This document shows positions 1 through 9,045 of a stretch of DNA of 33,168 bases, one piece after another. Within the stretch, counting starts at the first letter, position 1, and each line of letters starts with the position of its first letter. The DNA is taken from contig CANETC010000016.1 in the NCBI GenBank assembly GCA_947441055.1, forward strand, positions 1-33,168, written 5' to 3'. The position numbers and the translations under genes are program-made. The notes beneath the pieces were generated by a model. It did no database searches and was not told where the DNA came from. It saw nothing but the letters and a program-made list of their open reading frames with translations. The stretch comes from Cytophagaceae bacterium. Lineage in GTDB: Bacteria > Bacteroidota > Bacteroidia > Cytophagales > Flexibacteraceae.

Positions 1-1488
1 ACAAAAACTTCTGTCAATAAAGCAGTGAGTGCATGCACTACTGAAGTTCGTGTGAATGTTAGCGTAACCAGTGCTGCAGCATTGGGTGAGCGTACATTTA
101 CTGTGTTTTATTCCAATCCGGCATTTCCGGGCACGATTCTGCCTTTAGGGACATTTAAGGTTGATATTGTCGGTCCTTTTTGCAATACTCCTGAAGGCCA
201 GTTGTCGCTTATGTTTGCTCCGGTTTCCATCAATCCGGTTGTAAGTCCTTTGGTAGACAACAAAATCTATACGCTGGCATTTACCTCCAATCTTTTCAGG
301 ATTGCCCAGCCCGAGGCGACCAACCTAAGCTGCCAGAATTCGGTGACCTTATTTCTGTACCACGCTGCAACAAGTGCAGAATTAAGTAATCTTGACCAGT
401 TGGCTGCCAACGACAACCTCGAAGAACTGGCAACTCCTACCGGTGTTTTACGCCACAATGTTAACATAAGCAGGATTGGCAATACACTCAATTGCAGTGT
501 GCCAGTTTCCAGAACTTTACTACCGGCAGGAAACCGCTTTTACCGTATTGGAAAGCGCATCAGTAAGGAAAATGAACAAGATCCTTATGTTTTCAGTTCT
601 GTGCTTTCGTTCACTGTAGCAAACCTTCCTCCGGTTGCAAAGGCCGGCCTCGACAAAACTATTTCTGGCACATCTACCAGTCTTTCCGCCGAGGGCAGTA
701 CCGATGACAGAGGCATTTTCAATTATTTCTGGAGCACGGTATCCGGTCCGGGAAGTCCGCAAATTGCCAGTCCGACCTCAAAGACAACAACGGTCAGTAA
801 CTTATCAGCCGGAACCTATGTTTTTCGCGTAACGGTTAGAGATGCCGATGCAGCTTCAGCTTCTGATGAAATGAGTCTTATTGTTAACGCTCCACCTGCG
901 GCCCAACCTGACCTAATTGTGGAAGGCATTAGCCAGCGCCTTTTCGGCGGCGGCGGTGGTACGGTCGGAGACGGGACCTTCAACTATTACTTGCTACCCG
1001 GGCCTTTCTGCACCGGCCTTCCGCCCCTCACCAGTTTTACACAGGCAGGATCCTTACCCAATACCTTTGCCAGCATAGCAGACAGGCGGATAATGAAGCT
1101 GGATTATAACCTGCCTGATATGAGAATTTACATTAAAAACCAGGGTTCAGCAGGTACTGGTGTAGGCTTCCATGTAGAAATGTTTAAGACTACCTCCACC
1201 GTTGCGTTGAAGAGTTTTATCTCTCCTTCCCTTGCAGCAGGGGCTTCTTCATTTGTAACCTATTCGGGAAGAGGCGTTGCTCCCATATATCGCTTCCCCG
1301 GGTTTGATACGGATGATCCCCGCTTCTGTTATGTGAGGCAGGAAATTAATCACAGTTTTCCTCCTTCCTACGAATTAGAAAATCCCCAGCTGAAAATCAT
1401 GGTTGATAGCCGGACAGTAATTACGGAATCAACCGAACCCAACAACGCTACTACCGTAAACTACACTACCAACCCGATTATCCGGTAA
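1..1488 (+). CDS. Large secreted PKD/CARDB-like protein, 3' part only
   Basis: The reading frame is open from the first base of the window, so the real start lies upstream; a GTG at 25 is only the first possible start inside the window. The visible part is rich in Ser, Thr, Gly and Pro with beta-strand-like segments. From about base 625 to 890 it carries a PKD/REJ-like module (PPVAKAG opening, then WSTVSGPGSPQI and AGTYVFRVTVRD). After a glycine-rich linker near 945-960, bases 1110-1485 resemble a CARDB adhesion module, ending in the typical D..TVITESTEPNN pattern. Such modules are common in long extracellular proteins of Bacteroidota. It is probably exported and involved in surface binding, but no catalytic motif or ligand can be named. 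No T9SS sorting domain is seen at its C terminus. Confidence 0.75.
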   Translation, partial: TKTSVNKAVSACTTEVRVNVSVTSAAALGERTFTVFYSNPAFPGTILPLGTFKVDIVGPFCNTPEGQLSLMFAPVSINPVVSPLVDNKIYTLAFTSNLFRIAQPEATNLSCQNSVTLFLYHAATSAELSNLDQLAANDNLEELATPTGVLRHNVNISRIGNTLNCSVPVSRTLLPAGNRFYRIGKRISKENEQDPYVFSSVLSFTVANLPPVAKAGLDKTISGTSTSLSAEGSTDDRGIFNYFWSTVSGPGSPQIASPTSKTTTVSNLSAGTYVFRVTVRDADAASASDEMSLIVNAPPAAQPDLIVEGISQRLFGGGGGTVGDGTFNYYLLPGPFCTGLPPLTSFTQAGSLPNTFASIADRRIMKLDYNLPDMRIYIKNQGSAGTGVGFHVEMFKTTSTVALKSFISPSLAAGASSFVTYSGRGVAPIYRFPGFDTDDPRFCYVRQEINHSFPPSYELENPQLKIMVDSRTVITESTEPNNATTVNYTTNPIIR

Positions 1489-1516
1489 TTTCTGAAGCTT
1501 GATTCTGTGTTTCAGC

Positions 1517-1524
1517 TATTTTTG
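1517..1524 (+). promoter_or_regulatory. Candidate Bacteroidota -7 promoter box
   Basis: TATTTTTG matches the TAnnTTTG consensus of the primary sigma factor in Bacteroidota. It ends 42 bp before the ATG at 1567. A TTG lies at 1499-1501, 15 bp upstream, which is shorter than the usual spacing of about 19. It would drive the beta-barrel-like gene, with transcription starting near 1530. Confidence 0.4.
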
Positions 1525-1566
1525 CGAAGAACTTAAACGGAATATTCACCTTTGTTTTGACTTTTA

Positions 1567-2709
1567 ATGCTGGATAAGCTTTTACATTTTTTCAAGACCC
1601 CGGCCTGGATTTTTGCTTTAGCCCCAGCCGGGGTTTTTTCACAAATACCCGGTCAGTTGCCGGCTACCTTGCCTCAGGGTGCCGAATTCCGCTATACCGA
1701 GTTCGCCATACCGGTTTCGCCGGCACTCTCTCTGCTGAATGCCGACCCAAGTATGGTGGGAATGCCTTCTGTAGTGCGGGACTTTAAGGTAGACTGGTCT
1801 TTTAAAACCTACCGTCTCACACCAAATCTCTGTCTGGAAGCAACGCCCGTCTGGTCCTTTTTGTACGACCGGCCTCAGAATTCCTATTCGGCCTACCAAA
1901 AAGCTGGCTGGCTGATGCGACGGCTTTCCAGTACCAATTTATCGATTGGAACCATTGCGCAAGACACCCTCCGCGAAATGGCTTGGGCCGTAAAAATCAA
2001 TCTCTTCAGTCAGAAAGATTTTTATGCCACCAAAGAAGTTTTTCAGATTGGAAATCAAGACATCCAGCCGATGAGAGACACCCTGGCTGCTCAAATGCAG
2101 CGGCTTGTGGATTCGCCCGATACTGCCAGAACTGATGGCGGAAAATTTGAACGGGCCTATAAAATTTTCAATATGGAACAGCAATTGCAGTCCATAGACA
2201 TACAACTTAAGGACCGGAGCAATTTTATGCGGGGAATTTTCATGCGGCGCTTCTGGAATTCAGCCAGCCTGGATCTTGCCTTCGGCAAAACCTTCCTTTA
2301 TCAGGGCGACCGTATTGACAGCCTGCAATTGAAGCAACAGGGATTCGGCGTCTGGCTAACCGGAGGAATCGGACTGGGTGATTCTTGGTTTCTTTCCGGG
2401 ATGATAAAAAATGTGATGTTCAACGAAAAGGAATTCAGTTTTTTCCGTGGCATCAACATCCGCTATGGCAATGTAAAGTTTAATTTCTTCGGGGAAATGG
2501 TGCTGCAGAATGACCAGCGCCGGCAAACCAATTTTGAGACCGGTGAAAGATTGCTGAAAAACGATGCCCATGTGCAACTGGGTTATGGTGGTTCTTTTCG
2601 CATCGGAACTAACTTGCTGCTTAGTTTCGGCCTTCGCACCATTTATGACCGGAATCTCAATTTTCGTTCCCTGCTTCCTGTGGCCAACCTTTCCTGTCTG
2701 ATGCGGTAG
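1567..2709 (+). CDS. Probable outer-membrane beta-barrel protein of unknown function
   Basis: This 380-residue protein has an N-terminal segment that looks like a signal peptide: lysines at positions 4 and 10, a hydrophobic stretch, then AGVFSQ as a probable cleavage region near residue 26. From about residue 230 to the end, short strands with alternating polar and hydrophobic residues are separated by turns (for example the runs around SLDLAFGKTF, GVWLTGGIGLG, NVKFNFFGEM and LLLSFGLRTIYD). This suggests a barrel in the outer membrane. I recognise no named family. The ATG at 1567 fits the signal peptide, but the first codons also form a strong terminator-like hairpin (1598-1639), which is unusual. 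It follows the PKD/CARDB gene by 78 bp. Confidence is good that the gene is real and low for its role. Confidence 0.7.
   Translation: MLDKLLHFFKTPAWIFALAPAGVFSQIPGQLPATLPQGAEFRYTEFAIPVSPALSLLNADPSMVGMPSVVRDFKVDWSFKTYRLTPNLCLEATPVWSFLYDRPQNSYSAYQKAGWLMRRLSSTNLSIGTIAQDTLREMAWAVKINLFSQKDFYATKEVFQIGNQDIQPMRDTLAAQMQRLVDSPDTARTDGGKFERAYKIFNMEQQLQSIDIQLKDRSNFMRGIFMRRFWNSASLDLAFGKTFLYQGDRIDSLQLKQQGFGVWLTGGIGLGDSWFLSGMIKNVMFNEKEFSFFRGINIRYGNVKFNFFGEMVLQNDQRRQTNFETGERLLKNDAHVQLGYGGSFRIGTNLLLSFGLRTIYDRNLNFRSLLPVANLSCLMR
1598..1639 (+). terminator. Terminator-like hairpin inside the start of the barrel gene
   Basis: CCCCGGC at 1598-1604 pairs with GCCGGGG at 1627-1633. After a one-base bulge (C1605), TGG at 1606-1608 pairs with CCA at 1624-1626, leaving a loop of 15 bases. 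Six T residues follow at 1634-1639. This is the form of an intrinsic terminator, yet it lies in codons 11-24 of the downstream gene. It may end transcription of the upstream gene, attenuate the downstream one, or be a chance result of the Pro/Ala/Gly codons. Confidence 0.5.
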
Positions 2710-2792
2710 CAATAATCAGGCCCTTAGGATTGCAACATCGGAATTTGATTGAAAACTTCGTTTATTCGCAATCTCCTGAGGTTATTTTCAGC

Positions 2793-3998
2793 ATGTCTGT
2801 TTTGAAGGGAAAGAAAATACTTCTTGGCATTTCTGCCGGAATTTCTGCTTACAAAAGTTTGAGCTTGATCCGGCTTTTCAAAAAAGCAGGTGCTGAGGTA
2901 AAGGTCTTGCTCACGCCGCCTGCCGAAGCCTTTGTGGGCAAACTAACGCCTGCAACGCTGGCTGATTCGCCCGTTCATTCTGAATTGTTTGATGCTTCTA
3001 GCGGCGAATGGACCAACCATGTGCAACTCGGTTTGGAATCAGACCTGATGTTAATCGCACCCGCAACAGCTTCGACTTTGTCGAAAATGGCATCTGGGCA
3101 ATCAGACAATCTTTTGCTGACCACTTATTTATCTGCCCGTTGTCCGGTTTGGGTAGCACCTGCCATGGATCTCGATATGTGGTTGCACCCGGCTACCCAG
3201 CGCAGTATTTCCCAGTTGGTGAGAGATGGCGTTCGGGTAATTGAACCTGCAGAAGGCGAACTTGCCTCCGGACTTGTAGGCAAAGGCAGAATGGAAGAGC
3301 CCGAAAATCTCTTTCGTTTAGTCGAAGATTTTTTTGCTTTGCCCAAGCCATTTTCAGGAAAAAAAGTACTGATTACACTCGGACCAACCCGCGAGGCTTT
3401 GGATCCGGTTCGGTTTATTTCGAACCATTCCACCGGTAAGATGGGTGCAGAAATTGCGAAATGTCTGCTATCAATGGGAGCGGATGTGCACATTGTGGCG
3501 GGTCCGGTTTCTTCTGCCATCCTACCTTCTGGGGCGCAAGTTTTACATGTTGAGTCGGCCATTCAAATGCATGAAGCAGCCATGCAGGTTTTTCCGAATA
3601 TGGACATCGCCATACTTTGTGCAGCTGTAGCAGATTACCGCCCTGCCGAAGTTGCCAGCCAAAAAATCAAGAAAACAGGTGATGAAATGGAAATCCGTCT
3701 GGTAAAAAATCCGGACATCGCAGCCTCATTGGGGGCTTCGAAAAAATCTGGGCAATTTTTGCTGGGCTTCGCGCTTGAAACCAACAATGAGCTGGAAAAT
3801 GCCCTTTCCAAATTACAGCGGAAGAATCTGGACGCCATTGTGCTGAATTCGCTTCAAGATCCTGATGCAGGCTTTGCCGTAGAAACCAATAAGATTACCA
3901 TTCTGAGTGCCGCTGGTGGTACTTTTGCATACGAAACCAAGACCAAAAAAGAAGTAGCCCATGACATTGCCGAGTTTATTCAGAATGCGATTGCCTAA
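2793..3998 (+). CDS. coaBC: Bifunctional phosphopantothenoylcysteine decarboxylase / phosphopantothenate-cysteine ligase
   Basis: This enzyme makes 4'-phosphopantetheine in coenzyme A synthesis: the CoaB part joins cysteine to 4'-phosphopantothenate and the FMN-dependent CoaC part decarboxylates the product. The N-terminal flavoprotein half has GISAGISAYKS at the start, the active-site His in NHVQLG (about residue 76) and APAMDLDMW, the family's PxMNxxMW motif with Asp for Asn. The ligase half starts near residue 188 with GPTREALDPVRFISNHSTG and includes AVADYRP and KIKK. The 401-residue length is normal. I chose the ATG at 2793 because the protein then begins directly before the Rossmann-like fold; a TTG at 2730 would add 21 unrelated residues. 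Its end overlaps porD by 14 bp, so the two are probably co-transcribed. Confidence 0.95.
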   Translation: MSVLKGKKILLGISAGISAYKSLSLIRLFKKAGAEVKVLLTPPAEAFVGKLTPATLADSPVHSELFDASSGEWTNHVQLGLESDLMLIAPATASTLSKMASGQSDNLLLTTYLSARCPVWVAPAMDLDMWLHPATQRSISQLVRDGVRVIEPAEGELASGLVGKGRMEEPENLFRLVEDFFALPKPFSGKKVLITLGPTREALDPVRFISNHSTGKMGAEIAKCLLSMGADVHIVAGPVSSAILPSGAQVLHVESAIQMHEAAMQVFPNMDIAILCAAVADYRPAEVASQKIKKTGDEMEIRLVKNPDIAASLGASKKSGQFLLGFALETNNELENALSKLQRKNLDAIVLNSLQDPDAGFAVETNKITILSAAGGTFAYETKTKKEVAHDIAEFIQNAIA

Positions 3999-4881
3999 GT
4001 GCCTGCTTTTCGTGCTTTTCCTGTTTTTGAGTTCGGGAATACATGCACAGGAACTCCTTTGCGAAATCAACATCAATGCAGCTGGTGTTCAAAGCGTGGA
4101 CAAGCGTGTGCTTGACGACATGAAGCGGGCCATCAAGGATTTTATGAACCAGCGTCGCTGGACGAACGACAATTTCAAAACGGAGGAGCGGATTAAGATG
4201 ACCATCGCACTTAGCCTTTCCGGAACTGTGGGAAATTATACAGCCACCGCCCAGATTATCGCCTCCAGGCCGGTTTATGGCACTTCCTACGAAACAAAGC
4301 TTATCAACTTTCTGGATAAGGAATGGGGTTTCAATTATGTGGAGGGCCAGCCACTGGATTTTCAACCCGGAACTTTCTCAAACAACCTCACTTCTTTGCT
4401 CGCCTATTACGCCTACATCGTGATTGCCTTGGATTATGACAGCTTCTCGAAAGAAGGTGGAAAAAATTACTACCAGCTTGCCCAGCAAATCGGGCAGAAT
4501 GCAAGTCAGGGCGGACTCAAGGGCTGGAGTCAGTTTGACGGAACAAATACCCGCTATTTCTTATTGGAAAATCTGATGTCTGCGCAGTTTCTCGGTTTTC
4601 GGGAGGCATTGTATGATTATCATCGGAAAGGCCTGGATGCCTACACCGAAAAGCCGGAAGATGCCCGCGGCTTTTTGCTCGAAGTTTTACGAAAGCTAAA
4701 AGTGGCATTTGAACAAAGGCCCACTTCAATTTTTGTGAAGACTTTTATTGACATGAAGGCGCCAGAATTCATTCGAATAATGAAGGAGGCCACCAAGCCG
4801 GAGCAAAAACAGGAAGCTTATACATTGCTTTCTGGGATTGATCCCCAGAATACAGATGCTTACGGGGAATTAACCAAATGA
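3985..4881 (+). CDS. porD: DUF4835 family protein, PorD-like type IX secretion component
   Basis: This 298-residue protein begins with a signal peptide (MRLPKCLLFVLFLFLSSGIHAQ), with cleavage expected after the AQ. The mature part shows the DUF4835/PorD pattern: an early ININAAGVQS region, the RRWTNDNFKTEERI block, a SRPVYG motif, the DKEWGFNYVEGQPLDF segment and SLLAYYAYIVIALDYDSF. PorD is linked genetically to the type IX secretion system, which exports proteins such as the two T9SS-tagged products at 26020-30145; its biochemical role is unclear. The ATG at 3985 is preferred over the one at 3961 because it starts exactly at the signal peptide. It overlaps coaBC by 14 bp and the MFS gene by 4 bp (ATGA), which suggests translational coupling. 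Confidence 0.85.
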   Translation: MRLPKCLLFVLFLFLSSGIHAQELLCEININAAGVQSVDKRVLDDMKRAIKDFMNQRRWTNDNFKTEERIKMTIALSLSGTVGNYTATAQIIASRPVYGTSYETKLINFLDKEWGFNYVEGQPLDFQPGTFSNNLTSLLAYYAYIVIALDYDSFSKEGGKNYYQLAQQIGQNASQGGLKGWSQFDGTNTRYFLLENLMSAQFLGFREALYDYHRKGLDAYTEKPEDARGFLLEVLRKLKVAFEQRPTSIFVKTFIDMKAPEFIRIMKEATKPEQKQEAYTLLSGIDPQNTDAYGELTK

Positions 4882-6161
4882 TTCGCAGCAAAGTTTTGCG
4901 CAATCATCCCGGCACCATCCATTCCTGGTGCATGTACGATTGGGCCAATTCGGTTTATTCCCTGATCATCGCCTCCACCTTATTTCCGGTTTACTTCAAC
5001 CGAATTGCGGTAAATTCTGAAGGCGGTCAGCTGGTTGAATTTCTCGGTTTTGAGGTGCTCAATTCGGCGCTTTTTTCCTTTGCTGTTTCCTTTTCTTTTT
5101 TGCTTGCCGGTGTACTTAGTCCATTCCTTTCGGCTTATGCCGATTTAAGTGGATTGCGGAAACAATTCCTCCTTTTCTTCTGCTTTTTGGGTTCTGTTTC
5201 CTGTGGCCTTCTTTTTTTCTTTACCTCTGGCGAATTGGAACTTGGTATCGGACTCTTTGTGCTCGCAGCAATTGGTTTCAGTTCTTCCATTGTTTTCTAC
5301 AATTCTTTTCTTCCGGAGATTGCCACCCCCGATAACTATGAACGAGTGAGCGCCCGTGGTTTTGCCTTGGGTTATATTGGCTCTGTTATTTTGCTTTTGC
5401 TGATTTTGGCGCCCTTATTTCTTGTGCCGGGCGCCGGAAATTCACTGGATTTGATATGCCGGATTGGCTTCGTACTAACCGGAATCTGGTGGTTCTCTTT
5501 TGGAATTTATGCCATGAAGGGACTTCCGGCTTCGGAAGGAGGATTGGGGCTTTTCTGGTCTGTAAAACCCATTACCGAAAGGCTTGGAATTGCGATGAAA
5601 CTTGTAAGCGCTACATCGGGTTTGCCCAGATTTCTGGCTGGCTTCTTTTTTATGAATATGGGTGTGCAGACCATTATGTATCTGGCTGCCATTTTCGGAG
5701 AGGTCGAGTTGAAATTGTCTTCCGAAAAACTCATCGCTACCATTTTGATTTTGCAGGTGCTTGCCATTGCAGGTGCCTGGCTTTTTTCCCGGGTTGCTAG
5801 TGGTCTTCAACCTTTGGGCGCACTTTTGTTTGCCTGTGTTTTGTGGGCAGCAATTTGTGTGGCAGCCTATTTTATCAAAACTGAAACCCAGTTTTATTTT
5901 GTTGCGGCTGCGGTTGGTATGGTGATGGGCGGAAGCCAGTCTTTGCTCAGAAGTACCTTCACGCATTATTTGCCGGGCAATGAGCACGGGAAATCTGCCT
6001 TATATGGTCTTTACGATTTACTGGAAAAATTCTCCATTGTTCTGGGCACACTGGTTTTTGGTTTGATCAACCAGTGGACAGGAAATATGCGCGACTCAAC
6101 CCTGGTGTTGGTTGTTTTTTTCGCCTTGGGCGGATTGTTTTTCCGGATGAGGAAATCCTGA
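4878..6161 (+). CDS. UMF1-family MFS transporter (Atg22-like)
   Basis: This 427-residue inner-membrane protein has about twelve hydrophobic segments. The N terminus shows the UMF1/Atg22-like signature MYDWANSVYSLIIASTLFP, followed by a segment with SPFLSAYADLSGLRK, the loop typical of major facilitator proteins after the second membrane helix. Near the C terminus lies GGSQSLLRSTFTHYLPGNE, another recognisable block of this family. The eukaryotic relatives export amino acids from the vacuole; substrates of the bacterial ones are largely unknown, so none is assigned here. The ATG overlaps the porD stop in an ATGA, which suggests that it is the third gene of the coaBC-porD operon. Confidence 0.88.
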   Translation: MIRSKVLRNHPGTIHSWCMYDWANSVYSLIIASTLFPVYFNRIAVNSEGGQLVEFLGFEVLNSALFSFAVSFSFLLAGVLSPFLSAYADLSGLRKQFLLFFCFLGSVSCGLLFFFTSGELELGIGLFVLAAIGFSSSIVFYNSFLPEIATPDNYERVSARGFALGYIGSVILLLLILAPLFLVPGAGNSLDLICRIGFVLTGIWWFSFGIYAMKGLPASEGGLGLFWSVKPITERLGIAMKLVSATSGLPRFLAGFFFMNMGVQTIMYLAAIFGEVELKLSSEKLIATILILQVLAIAGAWLFSRVASGLQPLGALLFACVLWAAICVAAYFIKTETQFYFVAAAVGMVMGGSQSLLRSTFTHYLPGNEHGKSALYGLYDLLEKFSIVLGTLVFGLINQWTGNMRDSTLVLVVFFALGGLFFRMRKS

Positions 6162-6182
6162 AAACAGGGAAGTGGCTTCCGA

Positions 6183-8957
6183 TTAGATTACCACATTTAC
6201 AATCTTCTTAGGCACAACAATTACCTTTTTCGGGGCCTTGCCTTCTAGCCATTTCTGAACTATTTCCATGGCCAGAATATGCTTCTCAATGTCAGCGCCC
6301 GGCATATCAGCAGGGAAACTAACCTGAGCGCGAACTTTTCCATTCACCGAAATCGGGTATAAAATTTCATCATCCACCAGCAATTCAGGTTTGAAATCCG
6401 GGTAGGATGAATTGGTTACCGAACCCGGCATTTTACTCAGGTGCCAGAGTTCTTCGCTGATGTGTGGCGCAAAGGGAGCAACAAGTTTCAACAGTTCGGT
6501 GAGAATGGCCTTGTTGCGGCATTTCATGGCAGAGAGTTCATTCACGCAAACCATGAAGGCACTCACTGAGGTATTCAGACTGAGGGAGTTTATGTCTTCG
6601 CCGCCTTTTTTAATCGTTTTGTGAAGGACTTTCAGGGCCTCTTTCGTGGGTTCTTCATCCACAAAATTTGCCTGTCCATTTTCGATGGCAAATAAGTTCC
6701 AGAGTTTTTTCAGGAATCGGTAAACGCCTTCGATTCCATTGGTGTTCCAGGGTTTGGATTGCTCCAGGGGTCCGAGGAACATTTCGTAAAGGCGCAATGT
6801 ATCGGCACCGTATTCGGCACAAATATCATCCGGACTTACCACATTGTATTTCGATTTCGACATCTTCTCCACCTCATAGCCGCAATGGTATTCTCCTTTT
6901 TCAAGTTCGAATTCGGCATCAGCAAAATCAGTTCTCCATTTTCGGAAACCCTCAATGTCGAGAATGTCGTTCTTTACCAGGTTTACATCCACATAAAGCT
7001 GGCTTACTTCTCTGCCATTAATCAATCCTTTGGAAACAAATTTTTTCTCTCCGGCAAGCCTGAATACCACACTCGACCGGCCTTGAATCATGCCTTGGTT
7101 AACCAGTTTTTTGAAGGGTTCTTCCGTGCTTACAAAATTCAGGTCACGGAGAAATTTATGCCAGAAACGGCTATAAAGCAGGTGGCCGGTAGCATGTTCT
7201 GTTCCACCAATGTAAAGATCAACCTGCTGCCAGTATTTTTCAGATTCTTTTGAAAATGGCTCCAGCTTGTTTTTTGGATCCATGTAACGCAGAAAATACC
7301 AGGAAGATCCGGCCCATCCGGGCATGGTGCTGAGTTCGTAGGAAAGCGTATTCTGGTATTTCCAGTCTTTTGCCCTTCCTAATGGTGGTTCGCCAGTTTC
7401 TGTGGGCAGAAAACGGTCGATTTCAGGAAGCAAAAGCGGAAGTTCATCCTGCTTCAGAGGCTTTGGAATTCCGTTTTCGTAGTAAACCGGAACCGGCTCG
7501 CCCCAATAACGCTGTCTGCCAAAAATGGCATCGCGCATTCTGTAATTTGTTTTTCCTTTTCCTACGCCATTTTCTTCTGCCCATGCAATGGCTTTTCCCA
7601 TGGCTTCCTTCACAGGCAATCCGTTCAGAAATTCCGAATTCACCATGGTGCCTGCTTTTGCATCGAAATCATCCGCAGAAATATCGGTATGCGTACCTTC
7701 CTGCACAGGAATTATTGGCAGGTTGAAATGCTTTGCAAATGCATAATCGCGTGTATCAGAGCAAGGTACGGCCATTACTGCGCCCGTTCCATAACCAGCA
7801 AGTACATAATCGGCAATCCAGACCGGGATTTTTTTGCCACTGAATGGATTGATGGCATAGGCGCCTGTAAATGTTCCTGAAATGGTTTTTACATCTGCCA
7901 TCCGTTCCCGCTCGGAGCGACTCGCAGCGGCTTTTTTGTAAGCCTCAATTTCAGTCCTTTTTTCGGCGGTGCTAATTTGATCAACCAGCGGGTGTTCGGG
8001 CGCCAAAGACATGAAAGTAGCCCCAAAAATGGTATCGATTCTGGTGGTGAAGACCTCTATTTTTTCCTCGTGGCCTTCAAGCTGAAACCAAACTGATGCA
8101 CCCTGAGATTTTCCGATCCAGTTGCGTTGCATTTCTTTTACCGCATCAGACCAGTCCAATGTATCGAGTCCCTGAAGTAGGCGCTCTGCATACGCTGAAA
8201 TCCTCAGGCTCCACTGGAGCATTTTTTTCTTTTCAACAGGAAATCCACCCCGCTCTGAAAAGCCATCTTTTACCTCATCATTTGCCAGAACTGTGCCCAA
8301 ACCCGGACACCAGTTTACGAAGGTTTCGGCTACATAGGCGAGGCGGTACATCAACAAAATTTCAGCTTTCTGTACCTCAGAAAAGGAATTCCATTCGCTG
8401 GCACTGAATGTTGGACAATCCTCATCAGTCGCGGCAGAAAGGTTCGCGTTGCCTTTTGATTCTAAAACAAGGATGAGCTCAGAAATGGGCTTGGCTTTGT
8501 TGGCAGCCTTGTCGAACCAGGCTTCAAAAAGCTGAAGGAAGATAAACTGGGTCCATTTATAATAGTCGGGTTCGCTGGTTCTGACCTCTCTTTCCCAGTC
8601 GAAACTGAATCCTATTTTTTGCAATTGCCCCACATAACGGGCGATGTTTTCCGTGGTTGTTTTGGCTGGATGTTGTCCGGTTTCAATGGCGTATTGCTCC
8701 GCCGGAAGGCCAAAGGCATCGAAACCCATCGGATGCAGTACATTGAAACCTTTCGCCCTTTTAAAACGGGCTACAATGTCTGAGGCGATGTAGCCAAGCG
8801 GGTGACCAACATGCAAACCTGCACCCGAAGGGTAGGGAAACATATCGAGTACATAATACTTGGGTTTGCCGGAGGTTTCTGATTCTGTTCGGTAAGTTCC
8901 GTTTTCAGACCAGGTCTTCTGCCATCTTGGTTCTATTTCGGAGGGATTGTATTCCAC
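6183..8957 (-). CDS. leuS: Leucine--tRNA ligase
   Basis: This cytoplasmic class I synthetase charges tRNA-Leu. The 924-residue protein has the ATP-binding HIGH-type motif as HVGH at residues 49-52 within [16 protein letters not shown], and the KMSKS loop at residues 698-702. Between about 285 and 460 lies the editing (CP1) domain with [12 protein letters not shown] and [15 protein letters not shown], which removes mischarged amino acids. An extra stretch at about residues 146-200 lies between the early catalytic blocks, as seen in Bacteroidota forms of the enzyme. The C terminus has the anticodon-binding helical part and ends in the [14 protein letters not shown] tail. The ATG at 8957 gives the usual [13 protein letters not shown] start. 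It converges with the MFS gene, leaving only 21 bp between stop codons. Confidence 0.98.
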   Translation of the reverse strand: MEYNPSEIEPRWQKTWSENGTYRTESETSGKPKYYVLDMFPYPSGAGLHVGHPLGYIASDIVARFKRAKGFNVLHPMGFDAFGLPAEQYAIETGQHPAKTTTENIARYVGQLQKIGFSFDWEREVRTSEPDYYKWTQFIFLQLFEAWFDKAANKAKPISELILVLESKGNANLSAATDEDCPTFSASEWNSFSEVQKAEILLMYRLAYVAETFVNWCPGLGTVLANDEVKDGFSERGGFPVEKKKMLQWSLRISAYAERLLQGLDTLDWSDAVKEMQRNWIGKSQGASVWFQLEGHEEKIEVFTTRIDTIFGATFMSLAPEHPLVDQISTAEKRTEIEAYKKAAASRSERERMADVKTISGTFTGAYAINPFSGKKIPVWIADYVLAGYGTGAVMAVPCSDTRDYAFAKHFNLPIIPVQEGTHTDISADDFDAKAGTMVNSEFLNGLPVKEAMGKAIAWAEENGVGKGKTNYRMRDAIFGRQRYWGEPVPVYYENGIPKPLKQDELPLLLPEIDRFLPTETGEPPLGRAKDWKYQNTLSYELSTMPGWAGSSWYFLRYMDPKNKLEPFSKESEKYWQQVDLYIGGTEHATGHLLYSRFWHKFLRDLNFVSTEEPFKKLVNQGMIQGRSSVVFRLAGEKKFVSKGLINGREVSQLYVDVNLVKNDILDIEGFRKWRTDFADAEFELEKGEYHCGYEVEKMSKSKYNVVSPDDICAEYGADTLRLYEMFLGPLEQSKPWNTNGIEGVYRFLKKLWNLFAIENGQANFVDEEPTKEALKVLHKTIKKGGEDINSLSLNTSVSAFMVCVNELSAMKCRNKAILTELLKLVAPFAPHISEELWHLSKMPGSVTNSSYPDFKPELLVDDEILYPISVNGKVRAQVSFPADMPGADIEKHILAMEIVQKWLEGKAPKKVIVVPKKIVNVVI

Positions 8958-8985
8958 GGATGCGCTTTCGTTTTCGGAGGAAGCG

Positions 8986-8993
8986 CAAAGGTA
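8986..8993 (-). promoter_or_regulatory. Candidate -7 promoter box of leuS
   Basis: Read on the minus strand this is TACCTTTG, an exact match to TAnnTTTG, 28 bp upstream of the leuS ATG. No TTTG is present at the expected upstream distance. A dyad TGCGCTT / AAGCGCA (8961-8967 and 8981-8987) overlaps the box and the leader and could be a regulatory site or a short hairpin. Confidence 0.4.
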
Positions 8994-9045
8994 AGTCTGC
9001 CAGCCTGAAGGCGGAAGGAAATTTCAGTCAAATTGAAAGGCGGGC

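Noticed and set aside
6168-6180. GGAAG-TGG-CTTCC hairpin between the MFS gene and leuS
   Set aside because: The stem is only 5 bp and no T-run follows on either strand, so it is not convincing as a terminator.
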